NCBI GenBank assembly: GCA_964561145.1
Contig: CAZLNZ010000007.1
Coordinates: 1 to 64,000, forward strand
Length of the DNA: 64,000 nucleotides
Direction of reading: 5' to 3'
From: RUG14300 sp964561145
GTDB taxonomy: Bacteria; Bacillota; Clostridia; Christensenellales; CAG-1252
Below are positions 1 to 9,024 of the stretch, piece by piece. Position numbers and translations under genes: made by a program. The number at the start of each line of letters is the position of its first letter. Position 1 is the stretch's first letter. The notes under the pieces are model-generated. The model saw only the letters and a list, made by a program, of their open reading frames with translations. It was not told where the DNA came from and made no database searches.

Positions 1-7
1 CCAGGGT

Positions 8-38
8 AAATTCCACCTCAAATTCCACTGTGGAATTT
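8..38. repeat. AAATTCCAC direct and inverted repeats
   Basis: The 9-mer AAATTCCAC occurs at 8-16 and again at 20-28, and its exact reverse complement GTGGAATTT lies at 30-38. The first copy can pair with 30-38 to form a 9-bp hairpin with a 13-nt loop; the second forms a near-perfect palindrome with a 1-nt centre. Related AATTCC half-sites continue to about 67. There is no T-tract, so it does not look like an intrinsic terminator. It could be an operator, a processing site or a decayed palindromic repeat between rplS and the gene upstream of the window. Confidence 0.5.
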
Positions 39-120
39 ACTTTGGGAATTCACTACATTAAAATTCCTTAGGAAAATCGCTTTAAAAAGCTTGCTAATAG
101 CAAAAAATTATGATATTATT

Positions 121-196
121 ATCAGGACTTCGGACGGTCCGCTGCATTGTTAGAGATGAATGTACGAACGTTTCGCAACATAAATGGAGGTAAGTC
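121..196 (+). promoter_or_regulatory. 5' leader of rplS, possibly structured
   Basis: The stretch before rplS has short self-complementary segments (the palindrome CGGACGGTCCG near 131-141, and CGAA/TTCG near 164-174) and ends in the ribosome binding site GGAGG (186-190), 6 nt before the ATG. Firmicute rplS genes often carry an autoregulatory L19 leader, but I cannot confirm the match from the sequence alone. Confidence 0.25.
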
Positions 197-610
197 ATGA
201 ACACAATCGATATTATCGAAAGAGAGCAAATGCGTAAAGATATCCCCGAGTTCAAAATCGGTGATACATTAAGAATCACAACCACTTTCAAAGAGGTTAC
301 TCGTGCCGGCGGCGGTCCCGGAAGTAAGAACCAACACAAAGATAAGTCTGTAAAAGAAGAAATCAAGACTCAACACTTTGAAGGCGTTCTCATCGCTCGT
401 AAAAACGGCGGTTTGCATGAGACCATCACGGTACGTAAAATAGCTGCAGGTGTCGGCGTAGAGAAGACATTTATGCTTCACAGCCCCCAAATCACTAACA
501 TTGCTGTTGTTCGCAGAGGTTTTGTTAGAAGAGCTAAGTTGTATTATCTTCGTGATAAGAACGGTAAGGCTGCTAAGATTCGTCCTGCAAAGATCGTTTA
601 TAAAAAATAG
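197..610 (+). CDS. rplS: 50S ribosomal protein L19
   Basis: L19 lies at the 30S-50S interface of the ribosome. The 137-residue product shows the family signature throughout: an N-terminal helix with DIPEFKIGDT, then FEGVLIARKNGG, TVRKIAAGVGVEKTF, HSPQI and the C-terminal RRAKLYYLRDKNGKAAKI block. Bacterial L19 is normally about 115 residues. The extra length is an insertion of about 20 residues (roughly 35-56, rich in Gly, Lys and Glu) just before the FEGV motif, with no frameshift. The ATG is preceded by GGAGG at a 6-nt spacing. The gene is followed at once by a strong terminator, so it is the last gene of its unit; trmD would be the usual upstream neighbour but lies outside the window. Confidence 0.97.
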   Translation: MNTIDIIEREQMRKDIPEFKIGDTLRITTTFKEVTRAGGGPGSKNQHKDKSVKEEIKTQHFEGVLIARKNGGLHETITVRKIAAGVGVEKTFMLHSPQITNIAVVRRGFVRRAKLYYLRDKNGKAAKIRPAKIVYKK

Positions 611-624
611 TTTTGAAGATTTAT

Positions 625-649
625 GCCCTCTTCGGAGGGCTTTTTCTTT
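625..649 (+). terminator. intrinsic terminator after rplS
   Basis: GCCCTC (625-630), TTCG tetraloop and GAGGGC (635-640) are followed by TTTTTCTTT. This is a textbook rho-independent terminator 15 nt after the rplS stop. Confidence 0.93.
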
Positions 650-773
650 ATCGAGTTATATTTTTAGAGGGGAAATTTTAATCAAATCGTCACAAAGCCG
701 ACATCAATTTTTAACAGAGGTGTATATTTTGATAATTACTAATAATATTTATATTTATATTTTTCATTATCAC

Positions 774-802
774 TTGCTTTTTTAGTCGCATTTGTTTACA
801 AT
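774..802 (+). promoter_or_regulatory. promoter for the 856-2985 gene
   Basis: A -35 like TTGCTT (774-779) and a -10 TACAAT (797-802) are separated by exactly 17 nt. Transcription would start near 809, giving a leader of about 47 nt before the ATG at 856. The upstream gap (650-773) is AT-rich and holds nothing else that I recognise. Confidence 0.55.
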
Positions 803-855
803 AGAAAAGTGCTCCTAAAGTGTTGGAGTGAATCTTTATTTATTAGAGGTGTTTA

Positions 856-2985
856 ATGAAAAAGAAAATTCTCTGTATTGTACTGACTTTTATAATTGCC
901 TCTCTATTGCTCGTAGGTTGTAATTCTCGGAGCGTAGAGTATGGTGAAGAGTTGGTGCTTAACGGAAATTTGGAAAACGGAACTCTTGGCTGGACATACA
1001 TTACCAACGAAGACTATAAGGTTGACAGTGTTCAAATCGAACTTGCTCCTGATTCCGTTGATTATCAAAAGGAAAGTGCTTTGCACGGAATGAAATATTT
1101 TAGAGTAGGAAGCACAGCCGTAGGTTCTTATGGCTATTATTCTCAAGCGGTTAAGGTCGAGAAGAACGCAACCTATCTTTTATCCGTTGATGTAAAAGTA
1201 GGGAAGGAAATAGAAACAAGTAGTTCTCTTGGAGCTTTTGTCGGTGTTGCCGAATCTCCTATAGTATCCGTCTCTTGTAAGGAAACCACTTCCGGTTGGA
1301 CAACAATTCAAGTTTGCTTTAACAACTATTCCTTCGATACCGTAAACGTTAGATTCGGTGTGGGGACAGATGCAAGTGAAGTAACCGATGGTGAAGCTTA
1401 TTTCGATAACATATCGCTTAAGAAGATTCATGAAGAGGAAGCCGTCGGTCTTGTTGCAATCAATCTTGGAACTAAAGGCATGAGCGGCTTCGATTCAAGA
1501 TATCTCACAACCGTTGAAGGTATTATCTTTACAGTTCTTTTAGTTGTTTTAGGTAGTGCATTGCTTTATTTCGGATATGTTGCCTATCGTAGGGTAAAGG
1601 CAAGAGAACTTTCTTATGAAGGTATTGAGCCTCAGACTCAAAGTAAGGCAAAATCTTTCTTTACCGCCCCGATTACGTTGGTAATCATTTCGATACTTCT
1701 TGCTTTTATCGTAAGGCTTGTTTTGGTCATCACACTTTACGGATACGGTGTCAGACTTAATGAGATATCCATTGCCGCAGAAAAGATGGCAACAGACGGA
1801 ATCATTAGCTATTATTATGCCAGTGCCAATTATTATGAACCCGGTGTAATGTACTTACTATGGGTGCTTGGTTTGATTGCTAAGCCTTTAGGGTTGGTGA
1901 GCGGAAGCCAAGGAATGGCAATATTTTTGAAGATACCTGCAATCATTGCGGATTTAATTATAGTGCTGATACTGTACTATGTAGCCCTTAAAAAGACCAG
2001 CCCTATAAGAGCATTTATAGTATCTATGTTCTATTCCATCGTTCCCTTCGCTTTCTTGGCAAGTGCTGTATATTCATCGTATATTTCAATTGGAGTTTTA
2101 TTCTTGCTTCTTGCTTTTATCGAAGCACGTGATAAGAAGATTCCTCAGTTGACTATATATTACACGCTTTCGGTGTTCTTTATGGCAGAGGCATTGTGGA
2201 TATTGCCATTATTAATAACCTACGCTATAGTAGTGTATATAAAGAATCCCGAAACAAGAAATGCTATACCTATCTCTGCCTCTGTTAGCATAATTGCCTC
2301 ATATTTGTTGACCTTGCCCTTAACTTGGAACTATTTCGTAACCGGCAGTCCCTTTATAGTTTTGGAGAGGTATTTTGCAATGTTTAGTCAAAACAATTTA
2401 TTCGTTGACGGTGCCTTTAATATATACGGACTTTGTAATGTTTCAGGTACTGTTGTCAATAAAGCAGGTATAGTTATGAGTGCTATTTTAGCTGCTTTGG
2501 CTATGCTGTATACAATAGGTTTGTACATTAAGTGTCGTGACAGACAAAAGTTGATTTTATTGGCAGGATATACAATGTTGGCAATATACATGTTTACAGT
2601 AAGAATGACTGTCTTCGTGGTTGTTCCCGCAATAATGCTTCTGTTCATATATGGGATTTATTCGGGCGAGAGAAGGGTCGTAACCTGTACTTCGGCTTTA
2701 AGTATGATAGTATCGTTATCCTCCTGTTACGAGCTTATGATTTCAAAGTACGTACCGGGCGGAATAAATGCACAGCACATATATATATCGGGAAATGATC
2801 CGATTATGATTATATTCTCTCTTATTGCAGTTTTAATTACACTTATCTTGGGATATGTTGTATTTGATATTGCCGTAAAGGAAAGAGAACTAAAAGTAAA
2901 AGCAATTGATCAACCCTATTTTAAGTATCTCTCCTCAAAAATCAGCGTTTTGAAAAGAGAAGACAAGGAGGTAATCTCCCAATAA
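856..2985 (+). CDS. lipoprotein-anchored multi-pass membrane protein, GT-C-like
   Basis: This 709-residue protein begins with a lipoprotein signal peptide: positively charged start, hydrophobic core and a lipobox ending LVGC with Cys22. Residues about 25-190 look like an extracellular beta-sandwich of the carbohydrate-binding type (NGNLENGTLGW, SYGYYSQAV, AYFDNISL). One membrane span follows near 215-240, then from about 270 a polytopic domain of some ten helices. The region after its first helix (RLNEISIAAEKMATDGIISYY...YYEPG) resembles the acidic external loop of GT-C glycosyltransferases that use polyprenyl-phosphate sugars. This suggests surface glycan or protein glycosylation, but no catalytic Asp pair is certain. 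SD AGAGGTG precedes the ATG. It is 12 nt upstream of yifB, whose SD overlaps its stop codon. Confidence 0.6.
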   Translation: MKKKILCIVLTFIIASLLLVGCNSRSVEYGEELVLNGNLENGTLGWTYITNEDYKVDSVQIELAPDSVDYQKESALHGMKYFRVGSTAVGSYGYYSQAVKVEKNATYLLSVDVKVGKEIETSSSLGAFVGVAESPIVSVSCKETTSGWTTIQVCFNNYSFDTVNVRFGVGTDASEVTDGEAYFDNISLKKIHEEEAVGLVAINLGTKGMSGFDSRYLTTVEGIIFTVLLVVLGSALLYFGYVAYRRVKARELSYEGIEPQTQSKAKSFFTAPITLVIISILLAFIVRLVLVITLYGYGVRLNEISIAAEKMATDGIISYYYASANYYEPGVMYLLWVLGLIAKPLGLVSGSQGMAIFLKIPAIIADLIIVLILYYVALKKTSPIRAFIVSMFYSIVPFAFLASAVYSSYISIGVLFLLLAFIEARDKKIPQLTIYYTLSVFFMAEALWILPLLITYAIVVYIKNPETRNAIPISASVSIIASYLLTLPLTWNYFVTGSPFIVLERYFAMFSQNNLFVDGAFNIYGLCNVSGTVVNKAGIVMSAILAALAMLYTIGLYIKCRDRQKLILLAGYTMLAIYMFTVRMTVFVVVPAIMLLFIYGIYSGERRVVTCTSALSMIVSLSSCYELMISKYVPGGINAQHIYISGNDPIMIIFSLIAVLITLILGYVVFDIAVKERELKVKAIDQPYFKYLSSKISVLKREDKEVISQ

Positions 2986-2997
2986 AAGGAGCTTTGT

Positions 2998-4527
2998 ATG
3001 CTAACTAAAACAGAAAGCTATTCTCTAGCAGGATTAGAGGGCTATGCCGTAGACATTGAGGTTGATACCTCAAATGGTGTTCCCGCCATTGAAATGGTAG
3101 GCTTACCCGATGCTGTCGTTAAGGAGTCAAAAGATAGAGTTCGCTCAGCGATCACTAATTCCGGATTGGATTATCCCATAAAGAGGATAACGATCAATTT
3201 TGCTCCCGCGGAAACCAAGAAGGAGGGTTCTGTTTTCGATTTGCCGATAGCGATTGGAATTCTTGCTTCCTCAGAGCAGCTTTCTCAAGATGAGACAAAA
3301 GATTATGTATTCCTCGGTGAGCTTTCATTGGATGGAAGGGTAAGACGTGTAAACGGAATAATGGCAATACTGATTTCGGGCTTGCAAGCAGGCTATAAAC
3401 GCTTTATAATTCCTTCTGAAAACAGTGTTGAAGCTAGCTATATCAAGGGCTTAGAGGTTTATCCCGTTGATAGTCTTATTGACTGCGTAAATCACTTAAG
3501 GGGCGTCAAAAAGATTCCACCCTTAGAGCATCAAGAGTATAAGTCAATTCCCGTAAAGCAAAGATATAACGTTGATTTTTCCGATGTCAAAGGGCAGAGA
3601 ATAGCCAAAAGAGCATTAGAGGTCGCGGTTGCCGGAGGACACAACGTTTTGTTGATAGGACCTCCCGGAGCAGGTAAAACAATGCTTGCAAAGTGTGTAC
3701 TTTCAATTATGCCCGATATGACCTTTGAAGAGGCTGTTGAGGTAACTAAGATACATTCTGTTGCAGGTGTACTTGATTCTAAAAACGGAATTGTTACAAG
3801 CAGACCTTTCAGAACCCCCCACCATTCGGCAACTCTCCCTGCATTGGTCGGCGGTGACAGAAAGGCAAAACCCGGAGAAGTAAGTCTTGCTCACTTAGGA
3901 GTTCTTTTTCTCGATGAGGTACCGGAATATAATCGCCGCTCGTTGGAAGCACTAAGACAGCCGATGGAGGATGGAAAGGTGACTGTCTCAAGAATCTATC
4001 AAACTGTCGATTATCCGGCAAGATTTATGCTTATCGGAAGTATGAATCCTTGTCCCTGTGGCAATTATGGTAGTAAGATAAAAGAATGTACTTGCACTCA
4101 CACACAAATTAAGAATTACATCGGAAAAATTTCAGGTCCTCTTCTTGACAGAATAGATATTCAAATTGAAGTTGACGGAATATCTTTTGATGAGTTTACC
4201 AAGAATGAAAACTCCGAAAGGTCAGAGGATATTAGGAAACGTGTGGAACGTGTCAGAGAGATTTCAAGAGAGCGCTATGAAGGAAGAATACTGACCAATG
4301 CCGAAATGTCTAATAGCGATATTCAAAAATATTGCAAGCACGACAAGGAATGTGAAGCATTGTTGGAGATAGCGTTTAAGAAGCTTGGTTTATCCGCAAG
4401 AGCAAGCTACCGTATTTTAAGAGTGGCAAGAACAATTGCAGACATTGAAGGTGAAGAAAATATTAATGCGTCACACATAGCTGAGGCGATACAATATAGA
4501 TCGTTAGATAGGAAGTACTGGAGATGA
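2998..4527 (+). CDS. comM: YifB/ComM family Mg-chelatase-like AAA+ ATPase
   Basis: ComM/YifB is a hexameric helicase-like AAA+ protein; in naturally competent Proteobacteria it promotes branch migration during integration of transformed DNA. The 509-residue product has the N-terminal Lon-like ChlI domain (about 20-165, including EMVGLPDAVVKESKDRV), the Walker A motif GPPGAGKT at 221-228, a Walker B LFLDEVPE near 305, and the C-terminal Mg-chelatase domain with a Cys-rich PCPCGNYG segment. Its start has AAAGGAG 7 nt upstream, overlapping the stop of the preceding gene. It overlaps dprA by 4 nt (ATGA), and this pairing with another DNA-uptake gene supports a role in recombination of single-stranded DNA. 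Confidence 0.92.
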   Translation: MLTKTESYSLAGLEGYAVDIEVDTSNGVPAIEMVGLPDAVVKESKDRVRSAITNSGLDYPIKRITINFAPAETKKEGSVFDLPIAIGILASSEQLSQDETKDYVFLGELSLDGRVRRVNGIMAILISGLQAGYKRFIIPSENSVEASYIKGLEVYPVDSLIDCVNHLRGVKKIPPLEHQEYKSIPVKQRYNVDFSDVKGQRIAKRALEVAVAGGHNVLLIGPPGAGKTMLAKCVLSIMPDMTFEEAVEVTKIHSVAGVLDSKNGIVTSRPFRTPHHSATLPALVGGDRKAKPGEVSLAHLGVLFLDEVPEYNRRSLEALRQPMEDGKVTVSRIYQTVDYPARFMLIGSMNPCPCGNYGSKIKECTCTHTQIKNYIGKISGPLLDRIDIQIEVDGISFDEFTKNENSERSEDIRKRVERVREISRERYEGRILTNAEMSNSDIQKYCKHDKECEALLEIAFKKLGLSARASYRILRVARTIADIEGEENINASHIAEAIQYRSLDRKYWR

Positions 4528-5612
4528 CCGATTATTCAAAAAGAGAAAGAGCTTTGATATGGATTTCATATGCATTGAGAACCAGTCTTTCAAAACGTAT
4601 TAAGGTTTATGAAAGATATGATCTCGAGGATTTGATGGATAATTTTTCCAAGTACTCCTTTGAACTTGAAAAGGAGCTAGGAAAAGATTATGCCAACTTT
4701 AGTGCTACCCGTTTTGACGAAAAAATCGATAAGATAATTGAGAGGAACGATAGACTGGGGGTTAAACTTGTAACAATTGAATCCGAGTTTTATCCTGAAA
4801 ATCTCAAGACCATACACAATCCGCCCCTTGTTCTTACCTGTAAGGGTAATATTGAGCTTTTACGTACCAGAAAAATTGGCGTAGTGGGACCAAGAGACGT
4901 CACGCAATACGGGATTAATGTTACGAAGGATTTTGTAAAAGCGTTTGTAACCGCAGGCCTTTGTGTCGTTAGCGGAATTGCAAGAGGCGTTGACGTTATT
5001 GCACACAAAACCTCGTTGGAAAACAACGGAAAAACCATTGCCGTTTTACCTTGCGGAATAGATGTGATTTACCCTCAAGAAAATGCCGATGCTTATCTTA
5101 GAGTGGCAGAGGAAGGCTTATTGGTTACAGAATATTGCTTGGGGAATCATGTTCAAAAATTTACCTTCAACGAAAGGAACAGGATTATCAGCGGAATGAG
5201 CGAAGGCGTCTTCGTTCCTGAAATGGCACAATCGAGCGGAAGTCTTTTGACTGTCAATTATGCAATTGACCAGGATAGGGCGGTATACGCTGTCCCTGGT
5301 AGTATTTACAGCAAAATGAGTGCAGGATCAAACAAATTGTTGAAAGATCTACAAGGTGCTTTGGTTACAAGCCCCAAGGATGTATTGGACGATTTTAATT
5401 TGGTTGTAAAAGAAAAAACGGATTCGGCTCAATTCTCCTATGAACAGAGCATAATTATTAATGCTTTAGAATATGGAGAGCTACATTATGAGCAACTCAT
5501 AGAGAAAACAGGTTTAAGTTCCAAGGTTTTAACCGCAGAGCTTTTTACACTTGAGCTTGCAGGAATTATCGTATCGTTACCGGGAAACTATTACGAATTA
5601 AAACAAATGTAA
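4524..5612 (+). CDS. dprA: DNA processing protein DprA
   Basis: DprA (Smf) binds incoming single-stranded DNA and loads RecA onto it. The 362-residue product has a SAM-like N-terminal helical part, a Rossmann-like core from about 100 to 295 and a C-terminal winged-helix domain (about 305-360). Core motifs are VVSGIARGVD, LPCGIDVIYP, FNERNRIISG (215-224) and SGSLLTVNYA. The usual GSR motif in the first strand reads GPR (122-124), a Pro in place of Ser. It starts in a 4-nt ATGA overlap with comM, so the two are translationally coupled; topA follows after 31 nt. Confidence 0.95.
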   Translation: MTDYSKRERALIWISYALRTSLSKRIKVYERYDLEDLMDNFSKYSFELEKELGKDYANFSATRFDEKIDKIIERNDRLGVKLVTIESEFYPENLKTIHNPPLVLTCKGNIELLRTRKIGVVGPRDVTQYGINVTKDFVKAFVTAGLCVVSGIARGVDVIAHKTSLENNGKTIAVLPCGIDVIYPQENADAYLRVAEEGLLVTEYCLGNHVQKFTFNERNRIISGMSEGVFVPEMAQSSGSLLTVNYAIDQDRAVYAVPGSIYSKMSAGSNKLLKDLQGALVTSPKDVLDDFNLVVKEKTDSAQFSYEQSIIINALEYGELHYEQLIEKTGLSSKVLTAELFTLELAGIIVSLPGNYYELKQM

Positions 5613-5643
5613 CAAATACAAATAAACATAATAAAAGGACATC

Positions 5644-7728
5644 ATGAAACTAATTATTGTAGAATCACCTAAAAAGGCAAAGACAATTGAAAAATATTTA
5701 GGACAGGAGTATAGAGTTAGAGCATCGGGCGGTCATATATGTGATTTACCGACGAAAAGCCTAGGTATAGACGTTAATAACAACTTTAAGCCCGAATATG
5801 TCATCAGTGCCGATAAACAAAAAACAATAGATATGCTCAAAAACGAGATTAAAAAAGCGGAAAGTGTATATCTTGCAACCGACCCTGACCGTGAAGGGGA
5901 GGCTATCAGCTGGCATTTGCAGACGGAATTAGGCTTACCCGAAGACGGCGAAAATAGAATTGAATTCCACGAAATTTCAAAGAAAGCCGTTTCAAGTGCT
6001 ATAAAGACTCCAAGAAAGGTTAATATGAACCTTGTCAATGCACAACAGGCTCGTCGTGTGTTGGATAGACTTGTTGGTTATAAGGTATCTCCTATAATTA
6101 GCAAAAAAATAAAATCGGGTTTATCCGCAGGTCGTGTTCAATCGGCGGCACTAAGAATGCTTGTCGATAGAGAACGTGAAATAAGAAACTTTGTACCCGA
6201 AGAGTATTGGACTTTGCATGGCTTTTTCTCCAAGGATGCCGATAGTTTCAAGGCTATTTATGAGGATAAGAATAGGAAGAAACATAAGATTAAGAGTAGA
6301 GAGGAACTGGACTCTATTCTTGCCGCCATTTCTAATGAAGTATTCAAAGTAACCGATGTTTCTAAGGCTGTTAAAAAGGAAAGTGCAAAACCTCCCTTTA
6401 CAACTTCAACATTGCAACAGGACGCAACTTCAAAGTTTTCGATGACGGCTCCCGATGTTATGAGGGTAGCTCAACAACTCTATGAAGGTGTTGAAATAGA
6501 GGGAGAAGGTCAAGTAGCTCTTGTAACCTATATACGTACCGACTCGGTAAGAGTTTCCGATGATGCATTAAAAGCGGTAAGAGAGCTTATAGGGGATAAA
6601 TACGGTGATAAATATCTCCCTAAAAATCCCAATTATTATAAGCAACAGAACCAAGCACAGGATGCACACGAAGCAATCAGACCTATTTCTCTTGAGCGTA
6701 CTCCCGAGAGTCTACGTAAAAAGCTTACAAGAAATGTATATTTGATTTATAAGCTTATCTATGACAGATTTGTTGCAAGCCAAATGTCCCCTGCGTTGTA
6801 TAATACTCTCGATGTTAGAATCGGAGTAGTTGGTACAGATGACAATGATTACGGTTTCCATATGAAGGGACGTGCCTTGAAGTTCGCCGGATTTACTGCA
6901 GTATATTCGGAAGCTAGCTCCTCCTCTGAGAGTGACGGAGATATCTCCTCTCCCTTAGAAGAAGGAGACATTGTTTCTCTTAATGAGTTTAAGTACGAGC
7001 AAAAGTTTACAAAGCCTCCGCAACGTTATACCGAAAGTTCTTTGATTAAAGCTATGGAGGATAACGGAATCGGAAGACCGAGTACCTATGCAAGTATCAT
7101 CAGCGTTCTTTCAAAGAGAGAGTACTTTGAAAAGGACGGAAAGTATATGGTTGCAACAAACTTGGGCGAGGTTGTAATAGACGAGATTAAAAAGAATTTT
7201 TCCGATATAATCGACCTAAAGTTTACAGCAAACATGGAGAAGGAATTAGATAATATAGGTGACGGATTAAGAGAGTGGCAAGCACTTATATCGGATTTTT
7301 ACCCCGGCTTTATGTTACACGTGCGTCAAGCAATGTCTGATGGCGGATCCGTAAAACTTCCTCCCGAAGTAAGTGACGTCAAATGTGATAAATGTGGTGC
7401 TTTCATGGTAATAAAAGAGGGCAAAAACGGAAAATTCTTAGCTTGTCCAAATTATCCAAGATGTAAGAATACGCAAAGCATGGGTAAGACGGTCATTTGT
7501 CAATGTCCTAAATGTAAAACAAGAAATGTAGTTCAAAAGACTTCTAAAAAGGGTAAAGTGTTCTATGGATGTGAGGGCTATCCTACTTGTGATTTCGCAA
7601 GCTGGGATGTTCCCGCACCTTATTTCTGTCCCGAATGCGGAGCTACGATGAAAGTAATTACTCGCAAAGGCGAGAAACTATATAAATGCGTACAATGTGC
7701 TCATCAAGAACCGGAGAGAAAAGAGTAG
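5644..7728 (+). CDS. topA: DNA topoisomerase I (type IA)
   Basis: TopA relaxes negative supercoils through a 5'-phosphotyrosyl intermediate. The 694-residue protein opens with the TOPRIM domain (IIVESPKKAKTIEKY with Glu7; DPDREGE at 80-86 with the metal-binding Asp80 and Asp82). The catalytic tyrosine is Tyr296 in TYIRTDS. The gate motif GIGRPSTYASII lies near 475. The C-terminus carries three four-cysteine zinc ribbons (CDKCGAF...CPNYPRC, CPKC...CEGYPTC, CPEC...CVQC). SD AAAAGGAC precedes the ATG. The end overlaps the reading frame of trmFO, the standard Firmicute neighbour. Confidence 0.97.
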   Translation: MKLIIVESPKKAKTIEKYLGQEYRVRASGGHICDLPTKSLGIDVNNNFKPEYVISADKQKTIDMLKNEIKKAESVYLATDPDREGEAISWHLQTELGLPEDGENRIEFHEISKKAVSSAIKTPRKVNMNLVNAQQARRVLDRLVGYKVSPIISKKIKSGLSAGRVQSAALRMLVDREREIRNFVPEEYWTLHGFFSKDADSFKAIYEDKNRKKHKIKSREELDSILAAISNEVFKVTDVSKAVKKESAKPPFTTSTLQQDATSKFSMTAPDVMRVAQQLYEGVEIEGEGQVALVTYIRTDSVRVSDDALKAVRELIGDKYGDKYLPKNPNYYKQQNQAQDAHEAIRPISLERTPESLRKKLTRNVYLIYKLIYDRFVASQMSPALYNTLDVRIGVVGTDDNDYGFHMKGRALKFAGFTAVYSEASSSSESDGDISSPLEEGDIVSLNEFKYEQKFTKPPQRYTESSLIKAMEDNGIGRPSTYASIISVLSKREYFEKDGKYMVATNLGEVVIDEIKKNFSDIIDLKFTANMEKELDNIGDGLREWQALISDFYPGFMLHVRQAMSDGGSVKLPPEVSDVKCDKCGAFMVIKEGKNGKFLACPNYPRCKNTQSMGKTVICQCPKCKTRNVVQKTSKKGKVFYGCEGYPTCDFASWDVPAPYFCPECGATMKVITRKGEKLYKCVQCAHQEPERKE

Positions 7729-9023
7729 TAGTTATAGGCGGTGGCTTAGCGGGATGTGAGTGTGCATATGCACTCCTAAAGAGAGGCATTTCTGTAACCA
7801 TGTATGAAATGCGTCCTTTGAAGAGCACGGGAGCACATAAAACTGAAAAACTAGCCGAGCTTGTTTGTTCTAACAGCTTGAAAAGTGTACTTCCCGATAC
7901 TGCCTCCGGGCTTTTAAAGACCGAGCTGGATATGCTAGACAGCCTTATTCTCAAAAAAGCAAGACTGGCAAGTGTACCTGCCGGAGGTGCTTTGGCTGTC
8001 GACAGAGATCTGTTGAGCGAAGAGGTTGAAAAAGAGCTTTTCTCTTTTGAGAATTTTGAGCTTATTAGAGAAGAGGTAACCGATATAGATTTTAGTGTAC
8101 CAACCGTAATCGCAGGAGGTCCATTGATTTCAGACACCCTATCCGATGCTCTTTCAAAGATAACCGGTAAAGATTATTTGCATTTTTGCGATGCGGTAGC
8201 TCCGATTATATCTGCGGATAGCATTGATTACGACAAAGCTTATTTTGCCGCAAGATACGGAAAGGGCGGTGAAGATTATCTTAATGCAGGAATGAACAAA
8301 GAGCAATATCTTGCCTTTTATAATGAACTTGTCAATGCTCAATGTGTTGTGGATAAATTGATGAAAGCGGAATTCTTCGAAGGCTGTATGCCTGTTGAGG
8401 TTATGGCAAAGAGGGGTACAGATGCTCTTCGCTTCGGACCTCTTCGCCCGGTTGGTTTAGACAATAAGGATGGCACCAAATACTATGCTGTAATTCAATT
8501 GCGAAAGGAAAATGTGCAAGGCGATGCCTATAATCTGGTGGGATTTCAAACGAACTTAACCTTTCCCGAGCAAAAGCGTGTATTTAGGATGATTCCCGGT
8601 CTTGAAAATGCAGAGTTTTTAAGATATGGAGTTATGCATAGGAATACCTATGTAAATTCACCGAAGGCTTTGAATCCCGATTATTCGGTTATAGGTTATC
8701 CGTTAACCTATGTTGCAGGACAGCTTTCAGGAGTCGAGGGTTATGTCGAAAGTGCGATGAGCGGTATTCTTTGCGGAATCAATCTTGCAAGAAGACTTGA
8801 GGGCAAGGAAACGGTTATACCCGATGAGTATACTATGACGGGTGCATTGACAAGATATATAACAAACAGAGCGATTGAGGTTTTACAACCAATGAACGCA
8901 AATCTTGGTTTATTGCCAAGAATCACGGATATTCGTGACAAAAAAGAAAGAAAAGCGGCATTGACCGAAAGGGCTGCCGAGCATATGAGGGAGTATTGCA
9001 AAATACTCCTTAAGGAGGATTAA
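7686..9023 (+). CDS. trmFO: methylenetetrahydrofolate-tRNA-(uracil-5-)-methyltransferase TrmFO
   Basis: TrmFO uses FAD and methylenetetrahydrofolate to make ribothymidine at U54 of tRNA. The N-terminal Rossmann segment VVVIGGGLAGCECAYAL binds FAD; ETDL-like and STGAHKTEKLAELVCSNS motifs follow, and the C-terminal block GQLSGVEGYVESAMSGI is typical. The length (445) fits the family. Start choice is uncertain: ATG 7686 overlaps topA by 43 nt, ATG 7695 by 34 nt, and neither has a good SD, so translation is probably coupled to topA. The next gene is hslV, with xerC missing between them compared with Bacillus. Confidence 0.93.
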   Translation: MRTMCSSRTGEKRVVVIGGGLAGCECAYALLKRGISVTMYEMRPLKSTGAHKTEKLAELVCSNSLKSVLPDTASGLLKTELDMLDSLILKKARLASVPAGGALAVDRDLLSEEVEKELFSFENFELIREEVTDIDFSVPTVIAGGPLISDTLSDALSKITGKDYLHFCDAVAPIISADSIDYDKAYFAARYGKGGEDYLNAGMNKEQYLAFYNELVNAQCVVDKLMKAEFFEGCMPVEVMAKRGTDALRFGPLRPVGLDNKDGTKYYAVIQLRKENVQGDAYNLVGFQTNLTFPEQKRVFRMIPGLENAEFLRYGVMHRNTYVNSPKALNPDYSVIGYPLTYVAGQLSGVEGYVESAMSGILCGINLARRLEGKETVIPDEYTMTGALTRYITNRAIEVLQPMNANLGLLPRITDIRDKKERKAALTERAAEHMREYCKILLKED

Positions 9024-9024
9024 A

